NCBI GenBank assembly: GCA_910592205.1
Contig: CAJVPJ010000036.1
Span: 1 to 61,827, forward strand
Source: Paraglomus occultum
Lineage: Eukaryota > Glomeromycota > Glomeromycetes > Paraglomerales > Paraglomeraceae
DNA length: 61,827 bases
Direction of reading: 5' to 3'
The translations under genes and the position numbers were made by a program. Shown piece after piece: positions 10,801-21,557 of the stretch. Below the pieces are notes generated by a model. That model searched no databases. It saw only the letters and a program-made list of their open reading frames with translations, and was not told where the DNA came from. Position 1 is the stretch's first letter. Every line of letters begins with the position of its first letter.

Positions 10801-12997
10801 TATGCACACTAAACTTTTGAATTATTTTTTACTTAATCAACAGCTTTACGGTTTACTTAAAATTGCACTACAAGTTGAACTTAGTACTATTCCGCCGTAT
10901 CTTTATGCTTTGTATTCCATAAAACAAAACAAGACTGTAGGTGACTTGGTTAGCTATAAAATTCGCCATGTGGCTGCGGAGGAAATGTTGCACTCATCAC
11001 TTGTAGCGAATCTTATGGTTGCTATTGGTATGTTTTCTTGTTTCGGAATACGCGTTTGAATTAATGTCCTGATTTATAACAAAAATTTCTCCCAAATCCT
11101 GGGTAAATTAAAATTGGCAGGACGCGAGCCCATATTCTATTCCCAGGAAATGATGCCTTTCTATCCAAATCCTCTTCCCCATTTCGCCGATGGTAAAGAT
11201 ACTTTAATATTATTGATGTAGCCCAGTCTATCTCGTTTACTATTGTTCTCGAAATTTTAAGTCAAATAATTACATTGGCCAAATTTAGGTTCTTTACTGG
11301 TGAACTTGTCAAAAGCAGATGTAAATACCATCGAAACTTTTATAGAAATTGAGCGACCGGAACCAAAACCAAAACAACAAGAGCAACTTCGCAGAGCGTT
11401 AAAATCGATTAAGCTTTCGGAATCGGTATCAATTGAATACTTATTATCTGAAAAATTGAGATTCGATATTATTTGTAGTCTACTATTAACGTATTGAGCT
11501 GTGGTCTGTTTTAGGTCCAAGATATAAACTTTGAAAGTATTGCGACACTTTATGAAAAAATTCTAGAATTGTTCCAAAAACTCGATGGTAAAATCGAATA
11601 TCAAACCAACTTTCAGGTAATACATAATTAGAACGTTTAATTTTTGGGTAGTTTTTTGAATTACGGCAGGATATCTTCCATCTGTGTTATAGGTAAACTA
11701 TTAATGATTCGCAAATTTTGTTATAAACGTAGCTTGGACCTGGTATGGGTTATGCTCCGAGTACGGGTGCAGATAACGAAAGGGGTTTGATTGTTATTAA
11801 AGATTTAAAAAGCGCTACGGATGCTATTAATTTGATTATTGAACAGGTTAGACGTCAGCCTGATTAATTATTTGATTCGACTATCAGCCAACAATTGCAC
11901 GTCTCTTATTTAAGAAATGACAATCCTTTCGTTGTCTTTGGAATTGCACAGGGCGAAGGAGGGATATTACCGCCACCTCTACCTTTGAATAATCTAATCT
12001 TCACCGGGACTTTCACCGGTGAAACTAAAGCTGCGATTAATAGCGGTCAATTTGATATCAATATCAAAGGGAAAATTCAAGGAACTATCAATGACGAAAA
12101 TAAAACCATCGTTGGAAAAATCGAAAATGGAACAATCGAAGGAAACATTGAAGACAATCTCACTGTTGTAGGAAAAATTGTAGGAATTTTTAGAGGAAGC
12201 AAAAACGATAAAGTTGTTGAACAAATAATCGAAGGAAATTTTGTTAGCAACAATATCATTGGGAAAAAGAAAGCTGATACTACTGATGATATCTTTATTG
12301 CAACCAATGTCCAAACAAGCTTACACGGAAAAATCAATAACGCAATACTCGAAGAAGATTCCCACTATAATACGTTCAGAATGTGTAAGATGTTCATCGA
12401 AAACGCATCCGCGCCAGAATATCAGCTCTGGCCTGTCGTAGACAATCCAAACGTATCGTAAGTAAAAGATTACATGATTACAAGTTGTTTTTCTTCTTGC
12501 ACTATTCACCCCCTTTGGCATATCCCTCACCACACCGTGCTATATAGATCGTACAACGATCCAAAAATTATTAGTACCGCTACTGCGTTCAATGCTGCCT
12601 ATTCCTACCTTATGCTTTTATTGCAAAGCGCTTGGACAGTCGACGGTCACAAGAAAAGGACGTTCATAATTGGAGGGATGCCGGCATTAATGCATGGCAT
12701 TTTGAGGCCCATAGCGATATTTCTTGCTCGTATGTATTTATCCTGAATCTTTGGTTCTCACGCACAAGAATTATTTCTTACACACTTTTATTATGACTAC
12801 AAGAAAACCCCATTTCTACTGATACAAATGCGGGAGCTACCTTTGGCTTTTATCGATTCACTCGTGAGTCTAGTCCGAAAGAGCAACTAGACGCAGCTAT
12901 TCAAGAAGCTTCTAAGGCCTTCCCAACTAGCAAAGAATTGCAGAGTGCGGCAAACGTAGTCAAGACATTACCGGATATTTCCTTGCCAATCTTTTGA
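7814..12997 (+). CDS. LodA-type quinoprotein amino-acid oxidase fused to a VioB-type ferritin-like domain
   Basis: Nineteen exons (7814-7940, 8050-8277, 8351-8572, 8670-8779, 8890-9102, 9143-9327, 9623-9787, 9851-10153, 10229-10364, 10427-10557, 10635-10755, 10844-11027, 11121-11192, 11289-11425, 11515-11616, 11733-11846, 11952-12457, 12548-12729, 12804-12997) give 1143 aa with consistent phases. Residues 1-647 are LodA-like: FPALNIARLGNAKGYYVG at the start, TDYANNDYWYDDT, SWVLVAPPKYAPG, MPPLSG, QKWARGEF, GGAFFPGIE and ALPWQGDFFECSKNWWPAQ. Cys544 and Trp605 lie where LodA forms its cysteine-tryptophylquinone from Cys516 and Trp581. Residues from about 648 are a VioB-type ferritin-like domain (LQVELSTIPPYLYALYSI, AAEEMLHSSL, QGEGG..SHYNTF) carrying the expected Glu/His metal ligands. 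A repeat-rich insert splits it. No signal peptide is seen. The exon 5/6 junction has an alternative donor. The family oxidises an amino group of lysine or glycine and releases H2O2; the substrate here is unknown. Confidence 0.88.
9341..9514. repeat. TTTTA pentanucleotide microsatellite in intron 6 of the LodA-like gene
   Basis: About 35 near-perfect TTTTA units with a few TTACC variants. They lie entirely within the intron between the exons ending at 9327 and starting at 9623, the longest intron of this gene. Confidence 0.9.
11958..12350 (+). other. beta-repeat insert inside the ferritin-like domain
   Basis: Between the conserved QGEGG and SHYNTF ligand motifs lie about 130 residues of short repeats. 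Their typical units are GKIQGTI, GKIENGTI, EGNIEDN, VGKIVGIF and IEGNFVSNNIIGK. Alternating Gly, Ile/Val and Asn with a period of about 9-12 residues suggests a small beta-solenoid. The known VioB protein has these two motifs close together, so this is an insertion between two metal ligands of one active site. It has no stop codon and no frame break. Confidence 0.7.
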
Positions 12998-13408
12998 TGA
13001 CTTTGAAGTTATTAACAGCCGCGATTGCGGTTATTTATTATTATAGAGTCTGGGCTCGAATTCTATAAATAAAGAAACTAAATTATTTAAATATTTAAAC
13101 TTAATCAATAATACGCGAAATATCATTTAATGATGATTTTATAATAATTTCGTATAAAATAGATGGAATAAATTCGTATTATCGAAAACTTGAATTTTAA
13201 AAAAATTGTCCATCCATTTTTATTATTGGCCATAAATCATACTTACCTTCAAATTAACCTAAACAACCGTTATAATAATCCAAATTCTTATAAATACTCG
13301 ATCATTTACTCGAGGTGAAAAAAGTATCGATATTGATAAAAATATTCGCGAATTCCGCATTCGTGTTGTTTGTCAAACGTTCACGAGTATTTGTATCACC
13401 ATATCTCA
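12998..13408. other. intergenic region between LodA-like and LodB-like genes
   Basis: 411 bp, very AT-rich, between two genes on the same strand. It should contain the terminator of the first and the promoter of the second gene; no specific motif stands out. Confidence 0.5.
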
Positions 13409-14876
13409 ATGGAAGAATCTCGACCACACAACGAACGTTCAGCAACATTTGATGTTATCATTATAGGCGGTGGTATCGCAGGATCATGCACAGCAATAAG
13501 GCTGGCCCAATTGTTCTCCTCGGCAGCTGCAACCTTGCGGAGGATTTTAGTCGTTGACGAGAAAACGACGAGTGCGGGCATATTCAAAGTTGGAGAATCC
13601 TTACCCGGAGAATCAAAGCATATACTCAAGACACTAGGCGTATTTGAAGCGGTGAACAATGATGCAAAGCAAGGTATCGATATTCGAACGATAACCTGTG
13701 TAATAATTCACACATTTTAACCGTTTACCATCGGTTCATAGGGAAACATAATTTCTGTTACGGAAATTCTTCTGCGTGGGGTTCCGATGAATTGCACGAT
13801 ACGAGCACGATATTCAATGCCTATGGTGATGGATTTCATTTGAACAGGTCCCTGTTTGATGAAACGTTGATTAAAACTGCCGAGTCACAGCATGATCCAT
13901 TCATTACGATTATACGCGATTCCGTGACCAAGTCACTTCTTGTAGAAAATGATGACGGGGAGAAATATTGGAAGGTTTCGATTTCGAGTAATGGTAGGTT
14001 GGCTACATACATCTGCGATGGGTGGCGTCCGCCAAGTTAAAAAATCTGAATATTTTTCGTTTCGTTATCAGAATTACCGATCCACGGAAACGTTCTCGTC
14101 GATGCAAGTGGCCGTCGCTGTTTCATCCGAAAATGTTTTCCAGACTTGGAACGCACCGCCTTTGATAAATTGCTGGCTTTTGCATGTTTATTCGAAACCG
14201 ATAATTCTCAACTGCCCGATTCAGACCATCATACCCTTGTGGAATCCTGCGCTTTTGGATGGTGGTATACTAGTCTTTTACCCAACAAGCAACGAATTGT
14301 CGGTTTCCATACCGACGATGATCTAATAAAACTCATTAACAAGAAAAGAAAGATCAGGCAAGCTGAAGAGTTTTACGAATTTATGAGAGAAACTGCTCCG
14401 CATACTACCAAGCGTATAAATGAGCATTCATATTGTCCTGGGGGAAAAAGAGTCATGTGTATGCCTGCGAATTCAGAAAGCCTTTTTCGGTTTGGTATGT
14501 GTCTGATTGTTGTTACCATCGAGTTTAAGACATAAACATTTACGAGTTCAACTCCCAATCCAAACCAGCGTCTTACGAAAATAGATGGATAGCAATTGGC
14601 GATAGTGCTGTTTCTTTTGATCCGCTCTCATCCCAAGGGATGCTCACCGCACTGTACAGTGCGAAACTTGGTGCGGAAGCAATATTTTTTCAGTACTTTA
14701 ACGGCAAAAAGACGAGAAACAAAGAAGTAACAGTCCAACCATTAGAAATCTTTCAGCAATACATTGAGAACACGTTTCATAAATATAAGAGCGAGAAAAG
14801 GTTTTTCTATAATAAGGAACAAAGATGGCGTGATGAAGTTTTTTGGAGAAGACGACATGAGGATCACATTGAGTGA
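13409..14876 (+). CDS. LodB-like FAD-dependent oxidoreductase (tryptophan-halogenase superfamily)
   Basis: Four exons (13409-13673, 13742-13993, 14072-14494, 14530-14876) give 428 aa. The start is the first ATG before the FAD fold. The N-terminus has the dinucleotide-binding motif VIIIGGGIAGS (GxGxxG), then VGESLPGESKHILKTLG, the sugar/FAD signature of LodB and flavin halogenases. Then come GDGFHLNRSLFD, LVDASGRR, VESCAFGWWYTSLLP and, near the C-terminus, RWIAIGDSAVSFDPLSSQG, the second FAD-binding motif. The halogenase WxWxIP motif is not present, so halogenation is unlikely. In bacteria lodB lies next to lodA and its flavoprotein is required to build the quinone cofactor; the same order and strand here argues for that role. 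The last intron uses an acceptor inside TTTAAG; other boundaries are clear. Confidence 0.88.
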
Positions 14877-16140
14877 ATAGACAAAGCATAGACACCGCTT
14901 GATTATAGCTTAAATATACTTTCGAAAAAGTTATTCGGAGCTACGAACCCAAAATTCATTGAATGAGAGGCAGAAACAGTAGTGTAAAGAATTTATATTA
15001 TATGTCGGACCATTTTTTTGCCCAAGAATAAATTTTATTAAACACGGAAAATTTGGGGTGTCCAGTATTGGATCTTGTGGGAAAATAGAAACATCAGGAC
15101 TCGTCTATTTAAATCATTAATTTTACTGTACGGAAAACATGTAACAGTACAAGGCTAATTAGTTGAATAATCAGTCTGAAAGACTAAGAAATTAATTCTA
15201 ATAAGCAGAAAGTTGACAGACGGTAGGTGTCGAGTCAAAAGTCACGAAAGAGCAGTTGACCTTCAACTCGTAAAGATTTAACTCTTTCGAACGGTGTGTG
15301 GCTCACCTAATCGTAGATAAATCTACAGCGCATAATTAGTGATCTTTACGCTGAGGCTTTAACTCGTACACACTAGTCCTAAATAATTATTATGTCGTCC
15401 ACGAGGTATCGTCAATTCTTTATCGTCGATAATTATCGCGTGTCGAGGTACCATGTCTTAATAAAAGTAAACGCGTTTCTGTAACTATGTCTGGGGGAGG
15501 GTTCAAAAAGGTTTGACACAACATATTATTCCAACAATTTCTTATTACCTCCGGTTAGTAAAATGTCTTCATTAAAGCTCGAGTCACACTCAATTAATGA
15601 TAAAACTTTGACCCATGTTGGTTTGATAATTGTCGAAATTTTTTTGAAAGTTGTCTATTAACAATGATGGAAATTTTACTCGAGATAGTCTATCCTGGGT
15701 GTGCTGGCAGAATGGTAAAAGGGCTGACAGCAATCACAGGGAGCTAATTACTGTTATATGGAATAAAACATTATTCAAACGTACTATTACTATTGGATTA
15801 AGCGTTCAGAGTCGGGGCAATCAAGCATCAAAGATATGCACATTTTATTTCGCTATTATTACATTAACAATGTGGGCTTATTGGTTGTGATATTAGATGA
15901 TATGCCTATTGCGAAATGGGTTACGAAAAAAAAAGCTGTACAAGACACTATTGATATTCAGTTTTATTGGAAAATAAAAAATATTCAATGATAATACAAT
16001 CTACATTCTGGTAACAAATCGTCTAACATTGGACTGTTTCTTATTATTGACATAATGAACATTCGATATAGTGAGTAAAGATTTTCATGATACAAAAACA
16101 CACCCCATTACATGACATAAACGCACAAACATACTCATAT
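14877..16140. other. gene-poor stretch
   Basis: About 1.26 kb without a recognisable gene. A 79-codon open frame at 15651-15890 (plus) has no start context or homology I recognise and is not called. The stretch runs into the Tc1 relic. Confidence 0.4.
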
Positions 16141-16640
16141 GACAACCATAAAATTATGAACAGTACAACATGCAATATCGGGTGTGTCTTCGAATGGGAC
16201 CGCTTTTCAACAACCAACTCGTCCTATGCCCAAAGATCGAACGAAGATTTTTGTATGGGATGGTTTGTGAGACAGACAAGTTTATTTTGCTTTAAGCAGA
16301 TAATGGATGCCACGTTAGACACACTCTAGAGATAAATGGCATGCTAAACTAAAAGGGCAAATTACGGCTTCAACTAGATAATGCTTCGAAACACAATGTG
16401 TCTTGCCCAAGCTTTCCTTCGTGAGAATATGCCAAGTCATGGCTTGGCCATCTTACAGCCTTGTCTAAATCCGATTGAAAAATCTTTGGAGTGTTGTTAA
16501 GAGCAATGTGGAGCGGCGAATGCCAAAAAATTGGAGCGATTTATATTTATGGTAGGAATGGAAAATGACCCAGATTCTACTCTAATTAACTTAGTGAAGT
16601 CAATGAAAAACGGCGTCGTGAACTTGTAATTGAAAAGAGT
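16141..16640 (+). pseudogene. Tc1/mariner transposase remnant (copy 3)
   Basis: Pieces of a Tc1 DDE transposase are readable in several frames: LQLDNASKHNVSCPSF (equivalent to the second catalytic Asp in the usual QDNAPCH motif), then ALSKSD for the SPDLNPIE box, the tail MPKNWSDLYLW-like after a frameshift, and VKSMKNGVVNL. Multiple frameshifts and stops make it a dead copy. It is on the opposite strand from the two copies near the left end. Confidence 0.6.
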
Positions 16641-16644
16641 GAGC

Positions 16645-17753
16645 ACGTGTATCTCGAATATATCTTTACTTCAACTTACAATATTATAGAACAGCCATGC
16701 TAATCAGTAACGGATACTTGAACAGTATGCACGCTTCAACGCGCGAAAGGTTTTAAATTCATCATAATTAACATGCAGATTATGTATAACGAGATTTTAC
16801 TATGAAAGTGAGTGGACGCATTACCAAGACCGACAAAACATCTTGCGCGTTGCGTGTTGAGCTTCCTGCAAGTTTTCTCTGTCAAATTAAAATGAGCAAA
16901 AAGATGCTTCAGCACATTTTGTGCATGGTGACTGTTCGGCCGTAGACATATCTTATATTGGCATAAAAATGCAATCTACACAAGTGTTATGATAGTCAAA
17001 ATGTCATTAGTCACTGTAATTGATTTTTCAGCTATTTATATTGGTATCTTATTTTTATTCACATAAGATATTCACTTTGTCTGGTTTTGTTGCAGAATGC
17101 CCGTATTGAATATAAACATGTTGTTAAATGCAAATAAAAAATTAGTTCATGTGTTTTGTACCCAAGTCGCCATTCAAGCAAAGCCTACTATTTTTTGCAA
17201 ATGTCCATATAGTAATAGTTAATATGATCCAGCAAAAGCTTGTTAAAGCTTTAAATGGGACTTTGTGAATACATCTACAGTTCCTTTGATAACCTCCACC
17301 CGTCAATAACCTATTACAGATGTATTGTTAATAAGCTCAGCAGCAATAAATCTCGAATAAAACTCATGACAAAATCATTTCAATAATTCCCATATACTGT
17401 ACATAGTCAATTGTAATTGGCAGTATCAAACTCTAAAAGTTGTCTAGTTTATTACGAAATAAATGAGCCATCAAAGATATTTATTTGAAAAGAAGATGGG
17501 AATGGAGATTGTATATTCAATTGGAGAAAAAAAATCTAAACAAAAAAAATTTTTTACAGGAAGTAATACTTCAACGGACCCAATCGTCATAATTTATCTT
17601 TCGCTCTACGTTCAAATGTAATGCAAAAACCAACGAAATATTCACATGGTAACAATATTAGAAATCAAAAATTAAACTGTTCCCCAACCCAAACGTGCTC
17701 TAAACCTTCATTACAGTCTTTGTATGCATCATCGTTCTTTTTCTCTCTTATAC
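16645..17753. other. intergenic stretch without recognised genes
   Basis: About 1.1 kb of AT-rich sequence downstream of the SAM-domain gene and the Tc1 relic; nothing supportable seen on either strand. Confidence 0.4.
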
Positions 17754-19087
17754 TTATTCACCTAACATCAACGTAACAGATTCGTCAAAACCTGAATCCA
17801 TCCTTACCCGCTTTCTCTTCTCATACCATTGATGTTTGCGCTCTTTTCCTTTGAGCAAGGTCAGTTCCTTTACTATCTCTTCTCGTTCTCTATCCAACTC
17901 TTGTAATGCTAAAGTAGCCTTTTCCAATCCGGCTGCATCTCCTTGATTTTCTTTTGTCTTTTTGAACTCTTGGGTTGCCTCTCTCTGCGCATCTTTTGCA
18001 TTCAATTTTCTCTCTAATTCTGCAATCCTCGCATTTCGAGCCTCGCTCGTTTGCGTCGCATATGCATTACGCTTCGCTCGTAATGTTTCACGAGAAATCT
18101 TCCGACCCGGTTTGGGTGCGTTTGGGTTTAGTTTCGATCGTGATTGTCCTCGTTTATAAGTGTAGCCTTCGAGCAGAAGTTTAGCTTTCGCCTTTTCGAA
18201 TAAATCGCCTTTATTTGCAACTAATGCTGGATCTGATAGGGCCAGTTCTATTGCTGCTTTGTTGATTGCCAACTCATATTGTGTAAGTTGACGATTGCTG
18301 CGTTTCCCATAGATTGTGGCATGTTGAATGATAATGTCACGAGTCGTAGAAGAGTTGTAGAGTGTTGCTGCCGCAAGGGATGGATGGATGGACGACTCTG
18401 CTGAAGTGGTACTAGACAGTGACGGTGAAGCTGAAGTTTGAGAGGACGGCGATGAGACTTGGGTTAGTACAGATGTGGATGTTGATGTGTTAGTTGCGCC
18501 TGGAGATAATTGTTCAAGTGACGGTGTCACCACTGCTTTCGTTAACGATGAGCTAGCAGCCGGATTTGGTGTTGACGGAGCTATTAAAGGTGACTTCTGT
18601 TGTGAGGTCTGTTGACAATGCATATGCTGCGTTTTGTTTGGCTGGTTCGATAGGAACATGTGTAATAGTGGCAAGAAAACAACGTATACAACCATAAAAA
18701 GAGAGAAGTTAGTTCCTATACTTACAAGCAATTGTAACGTCACTCCCTTGCAAGTTAAACAGATCAACTAACCAATGGAGTTGGCGACACCATGTGCAAG
18801 TCTCTCACGTTCGTACTCATTATTCTTTCTCCACTTTCTCCGCTCCTACCCTCTCGCAACACTCTCAGGCCTTTCTTAAAAGCCAAAAAATGCATCAACT
18901 TCATCTCAAGCTCAGTCATAATCTCCTTCAAATCTTGTTCATCTAATTCAACCAACTGACTAACGTCATTTTCACAAACGCCTGCTTCTACGAAACTGCT
19001 GTGGTACTGTGTGAGATTTAGTTGCCGGAGAAATTCCGCTAAAGTTGGATACTGTAAAGAAGCTGTACGATCTCCGGTCGGTGTCAT
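17754..19087 (-). CDS. SAM-like (NAB NCD1-like) domain and coiled-coil protein, putative transcription regulator
   Basis: Exon 1 18809-19087 and exon 2 17754-18608 give about 377 aa. Near the N-terminus is a SAM-like helical bundle (LAEFLRQLNLTQYHSSF, VSQLVELDEQDLKEIMTEL, HFLAFKKGLRVL). It resembles the SAM fold, including the NCD1 domain of NAB co-repressors. A Ser/Thr/Pro-rich linker follows, then a conserved-looking basic domain (RQLTQYELAINKAAIELAL and GYTYKRGQSRSKLNPNAP) and a long charged coiled coil (ARIAELERKLNAKDAQRE, LALQELDREREEIVKELTLL). Transcriptional regulation is inference from the layout. The start is uncertain: an upstream exon beginning MTTTPAQQTTE (about 19206) can be joined in frame only through a GC donor. 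Confidence 0.65.
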
Positions 19088-19209
19088 GTATTGGTATGCC
19101 TGATTGGAAGAGGAGAATGAGAATTGCAAGGTTTATTAGATCAAACGAAATGAAGAGAATGTCGAAAGACCTGCCTCGGTGGTTTGTTGCGCAGGTGTGG
19201 TGGTCATGT

Positions 19210-20270
19210 AATCTGTAACATAGTTTTCTGATCAGCAAACGTTACAGCGATTACTATGTTGACACTTGAGTTCTACGTACCTAGCAGAAAGAACAAACGT
19301 AGACGCGTGCTACCGAACTGTTCAAAGTTGTATCGCGGACAGTCAAACGTTCTGACGCTCTTTATGGAGTGATGAAGAGTGTTTGGGTGAGGGAAGTTAT
19401 TTTGCCTGCTGATCTCCCACACCCCACCCCCAAGAATAGGGGGGTCTGCGTTGATCAGTAATCATGTGTTGCTTTTCATTGGTTAACAGGTTCCATTCTG
19501 ACGGCATACTAACGGTGTAATTCATTGTCACGGGATATAACGGTAATAACAATAAAATAACAATAATAATAGAACTTGTGCTGCTCCGCGAAGTAGATGA
19601 TGTTGATGACTAAGTGCAGAGAGGAACTTGTCCTATTACCATCTCCAAATTTTTGACAAATCTGAGAGTCGAAGAATTACAACACCATGTATTTTAAACA
19701 AAGATCACCCCGTATGTTCCCAGGAATATTAAGATAAAGAAACTATTACTTACAAACTTTATCAAGAAGAACAAAAGATACAAAGCAATAAACACAATTT
19801 ATGATGAACAAACGAAGAATACATCGGATGAACGTGATCTGCGGCACAGCACGAATATTACTGCGTACACAGGCTTGTACGTCCTATCCATATATAGCAA
19901 AGACTCGGTATCCTCAATAACAATTATCGAATTTCTACTACCTAATTAATGAAACGCTAAATGGATATTTAATCAGCGGTGATTTATATTCTAATAACGA
20001 AGCTTATAGTATTTAATTATTTATATCAATCCGTGCTGCACTATCCCACCAAGGCAAAACCGTATTTCTGGATCTTAACTACAAATTTGGCCTCGTCATT
20101 GAATTTATTATTTGATTATCAAACGCGTTTCGTGCAGAAAACTTTCCCGGCGAATTATATTCGACGTATAGCTCGATGTTATACAGTAATCTACAGAAAA
20201 AATACACTAACTGCCTATATTGTTGACATAACTTGACAATTTCAATATCTTACCGTATCTTATAGAAAGG
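19210..20270. other. intergenic stretch
   Basis: About 1.06 kb. A short (AAT)n run near 19550 and otherwise unremarkable AT-rich DNA; no gene seen. Confidence 0.4.
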
Positions 20271-20450
20271 TGTCTGGGAGTGTTCTGGGCATCCCCCGTG
20301 ACCTATTCATCAGACCCGTGCCAGGATTCCTTCATCGCGTGCGAGCACTGGGGAGAGTGGTGAGTAGAGGGCATCACTGGTAACCACCCACCGTCCGATC
20401 CAAATCCGCGTCCGTCCACCGGCTAGAGACGAAGGAGAGCCACTAGTCAA
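20270..20450. other. GC-richer island of unknown nature
   Basis: A stretch clearly richer in G+C than its surroundings (for example around cccgtgacctattcatcag and ccaccgtccgatccaaat). It does not match tRNA, 5S rRNA or spliceosomal RNA patterns and has no long open frame. It may be a fragment of an old gene or element. Confidence 0.3.
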
Positions 20451-20521
20451 CCAATTGAAGAGTAATTTATCTGCTCATATAACAAATATTAATGTAGAGA
20501 GAAATTGTGCGTAATACAATG

Positions 20522-20815
20522 TGGCGGCAACGAATTGTTTGTTGTATTATGCTTTAGAGGAATGTTGCACAATAGAGCGTTCAGTGAGTAGACGCGTGTT
20601 TAAACTCTTTCATCAGTTAGTAGTTAATAAACCGTAGCAACGAATTGCTTGCTGTATTTACGCAACAGAGAGAAGCGTCGATAAGTAAGTGAATGTTTAA
20701 ACCCTTTTATTAATTATTGATTCATAAGCCGTATTGTTAGAGAAGTGTTTGTGAGCTGTAGCAAACTGTCGAATAAATGTGGGATGCCGACAAAGGATTG
20801 TTTGTTTTACATTTA
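20522..20815. repeat. diverged tandem repeat, unit about 110-150 bp
   Basis: The motif caacgaattgtttgttgta at about 20528 returns at about 20638 (caacgaattgcttgctgta) and in weaker form at about 20788 (caaaggattgtttgtttta). The intervening blocks gtttaaactcttt and gtttaaaccctttt also correspond. Three decayed copies. Confidence 0.55.
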
Positions 20816-21384
20816 ATTTGAATAATGTTACATTTGTGCTTTGAAGGAAGAGAGGTTGTTGGTGAAGCAATATGCGTCAGAGTGTGTTTTGCTGTTGAGT
20901 GTCAAGAGTTTACAATTGATAACTTGTTTGTGTTCGTATGTGCGTAATATAAAGCGGCCTGGCAGAAAATTGTTCGTGTATAAATACGGTTGTATATGCG
21001 GTTTCGAGGAAGGGAAGTTTGTGTGAAGCGATGCGAGAGAGCGTCTGGGGGATATATGTACATGTATGTGATGTATGTATGAATAGACGCGTATCCGTGT
21101 GTTAGATGACGGGATACAACGCATATTACATCTTTACTGTAAATAGAAATTATCCTTGTGTGACACACATAGCCGATATTTTGTTGGGATAATGCACGAT
21201 TATACGTTACAAAGTCTTTCCAAATCGCCAAATAAAATACTAAATGATCGGTGACTTAAGCTCAATGACAGGATAATCCGCTACTAAATTGGTAAAAATT
21301 TTGTCAATCTTTATACAAATCACGTAAATCCGACTTAGCGAGAGTCATTTACTACTATCTGGCTGGAAGGTTGTCCAACTTACA

Positions 21385-21452
21385 GCTTAACGAGCATTTA
21401 TATATGTTGATCGACTTATCGAGTGTCCGACTTATCGAGTCTCACTGTGTCA
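21385..21452. repeat. pogo/mariner-like terminal repeat remnant
   Basis: On the minus strand this reads cacagtgagactcgataag, then gtcggacactcgataagtcg. The start matches, with few changes, the repeat end at 61630 (cacagtgaaactcgatata). This points to a shared family of terminal inverted repeats; here only one end is recognisable. Confidence 0.45.
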
Positions 21453-21557
21453 TCTGATCATTTACGGTACATGATTTGTGTGACCTAATAATTGTTTAAG
21501 AACGCGTCTTTAGTTACGAGATCTCGCGTCTTCGCAATTAATATCAACAAAGTAAAA

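Noticed and set aside
13396-13659. Minus-strand open frame opposite the LodB-like first exon
   Set aside because: It is the complement of the FAD-binding domain; no splice support or family.
13409-14876. Flavin-dependent tryptophan halogenase
   Set aside because: FAD motifs match the superfamily, but the WxWxIP halogenase motif is not seen and the neighbour is a LodA-type oxidase, so a LodB-like role is preferred.
15651-15890. 79-codon plus-strand frame as a gene
   Set aside because: No ATG in good context, no recognised motif, and it lies in transposon-rich decayed DNA.
20270-20450. Possible structural RNA (5S rRNA or snRNA)
   Set aside because: The GC-richer stretch matches no conserved box of 5S, U1, U2 or U6 RNA that I know; kept only as an unexplained island.
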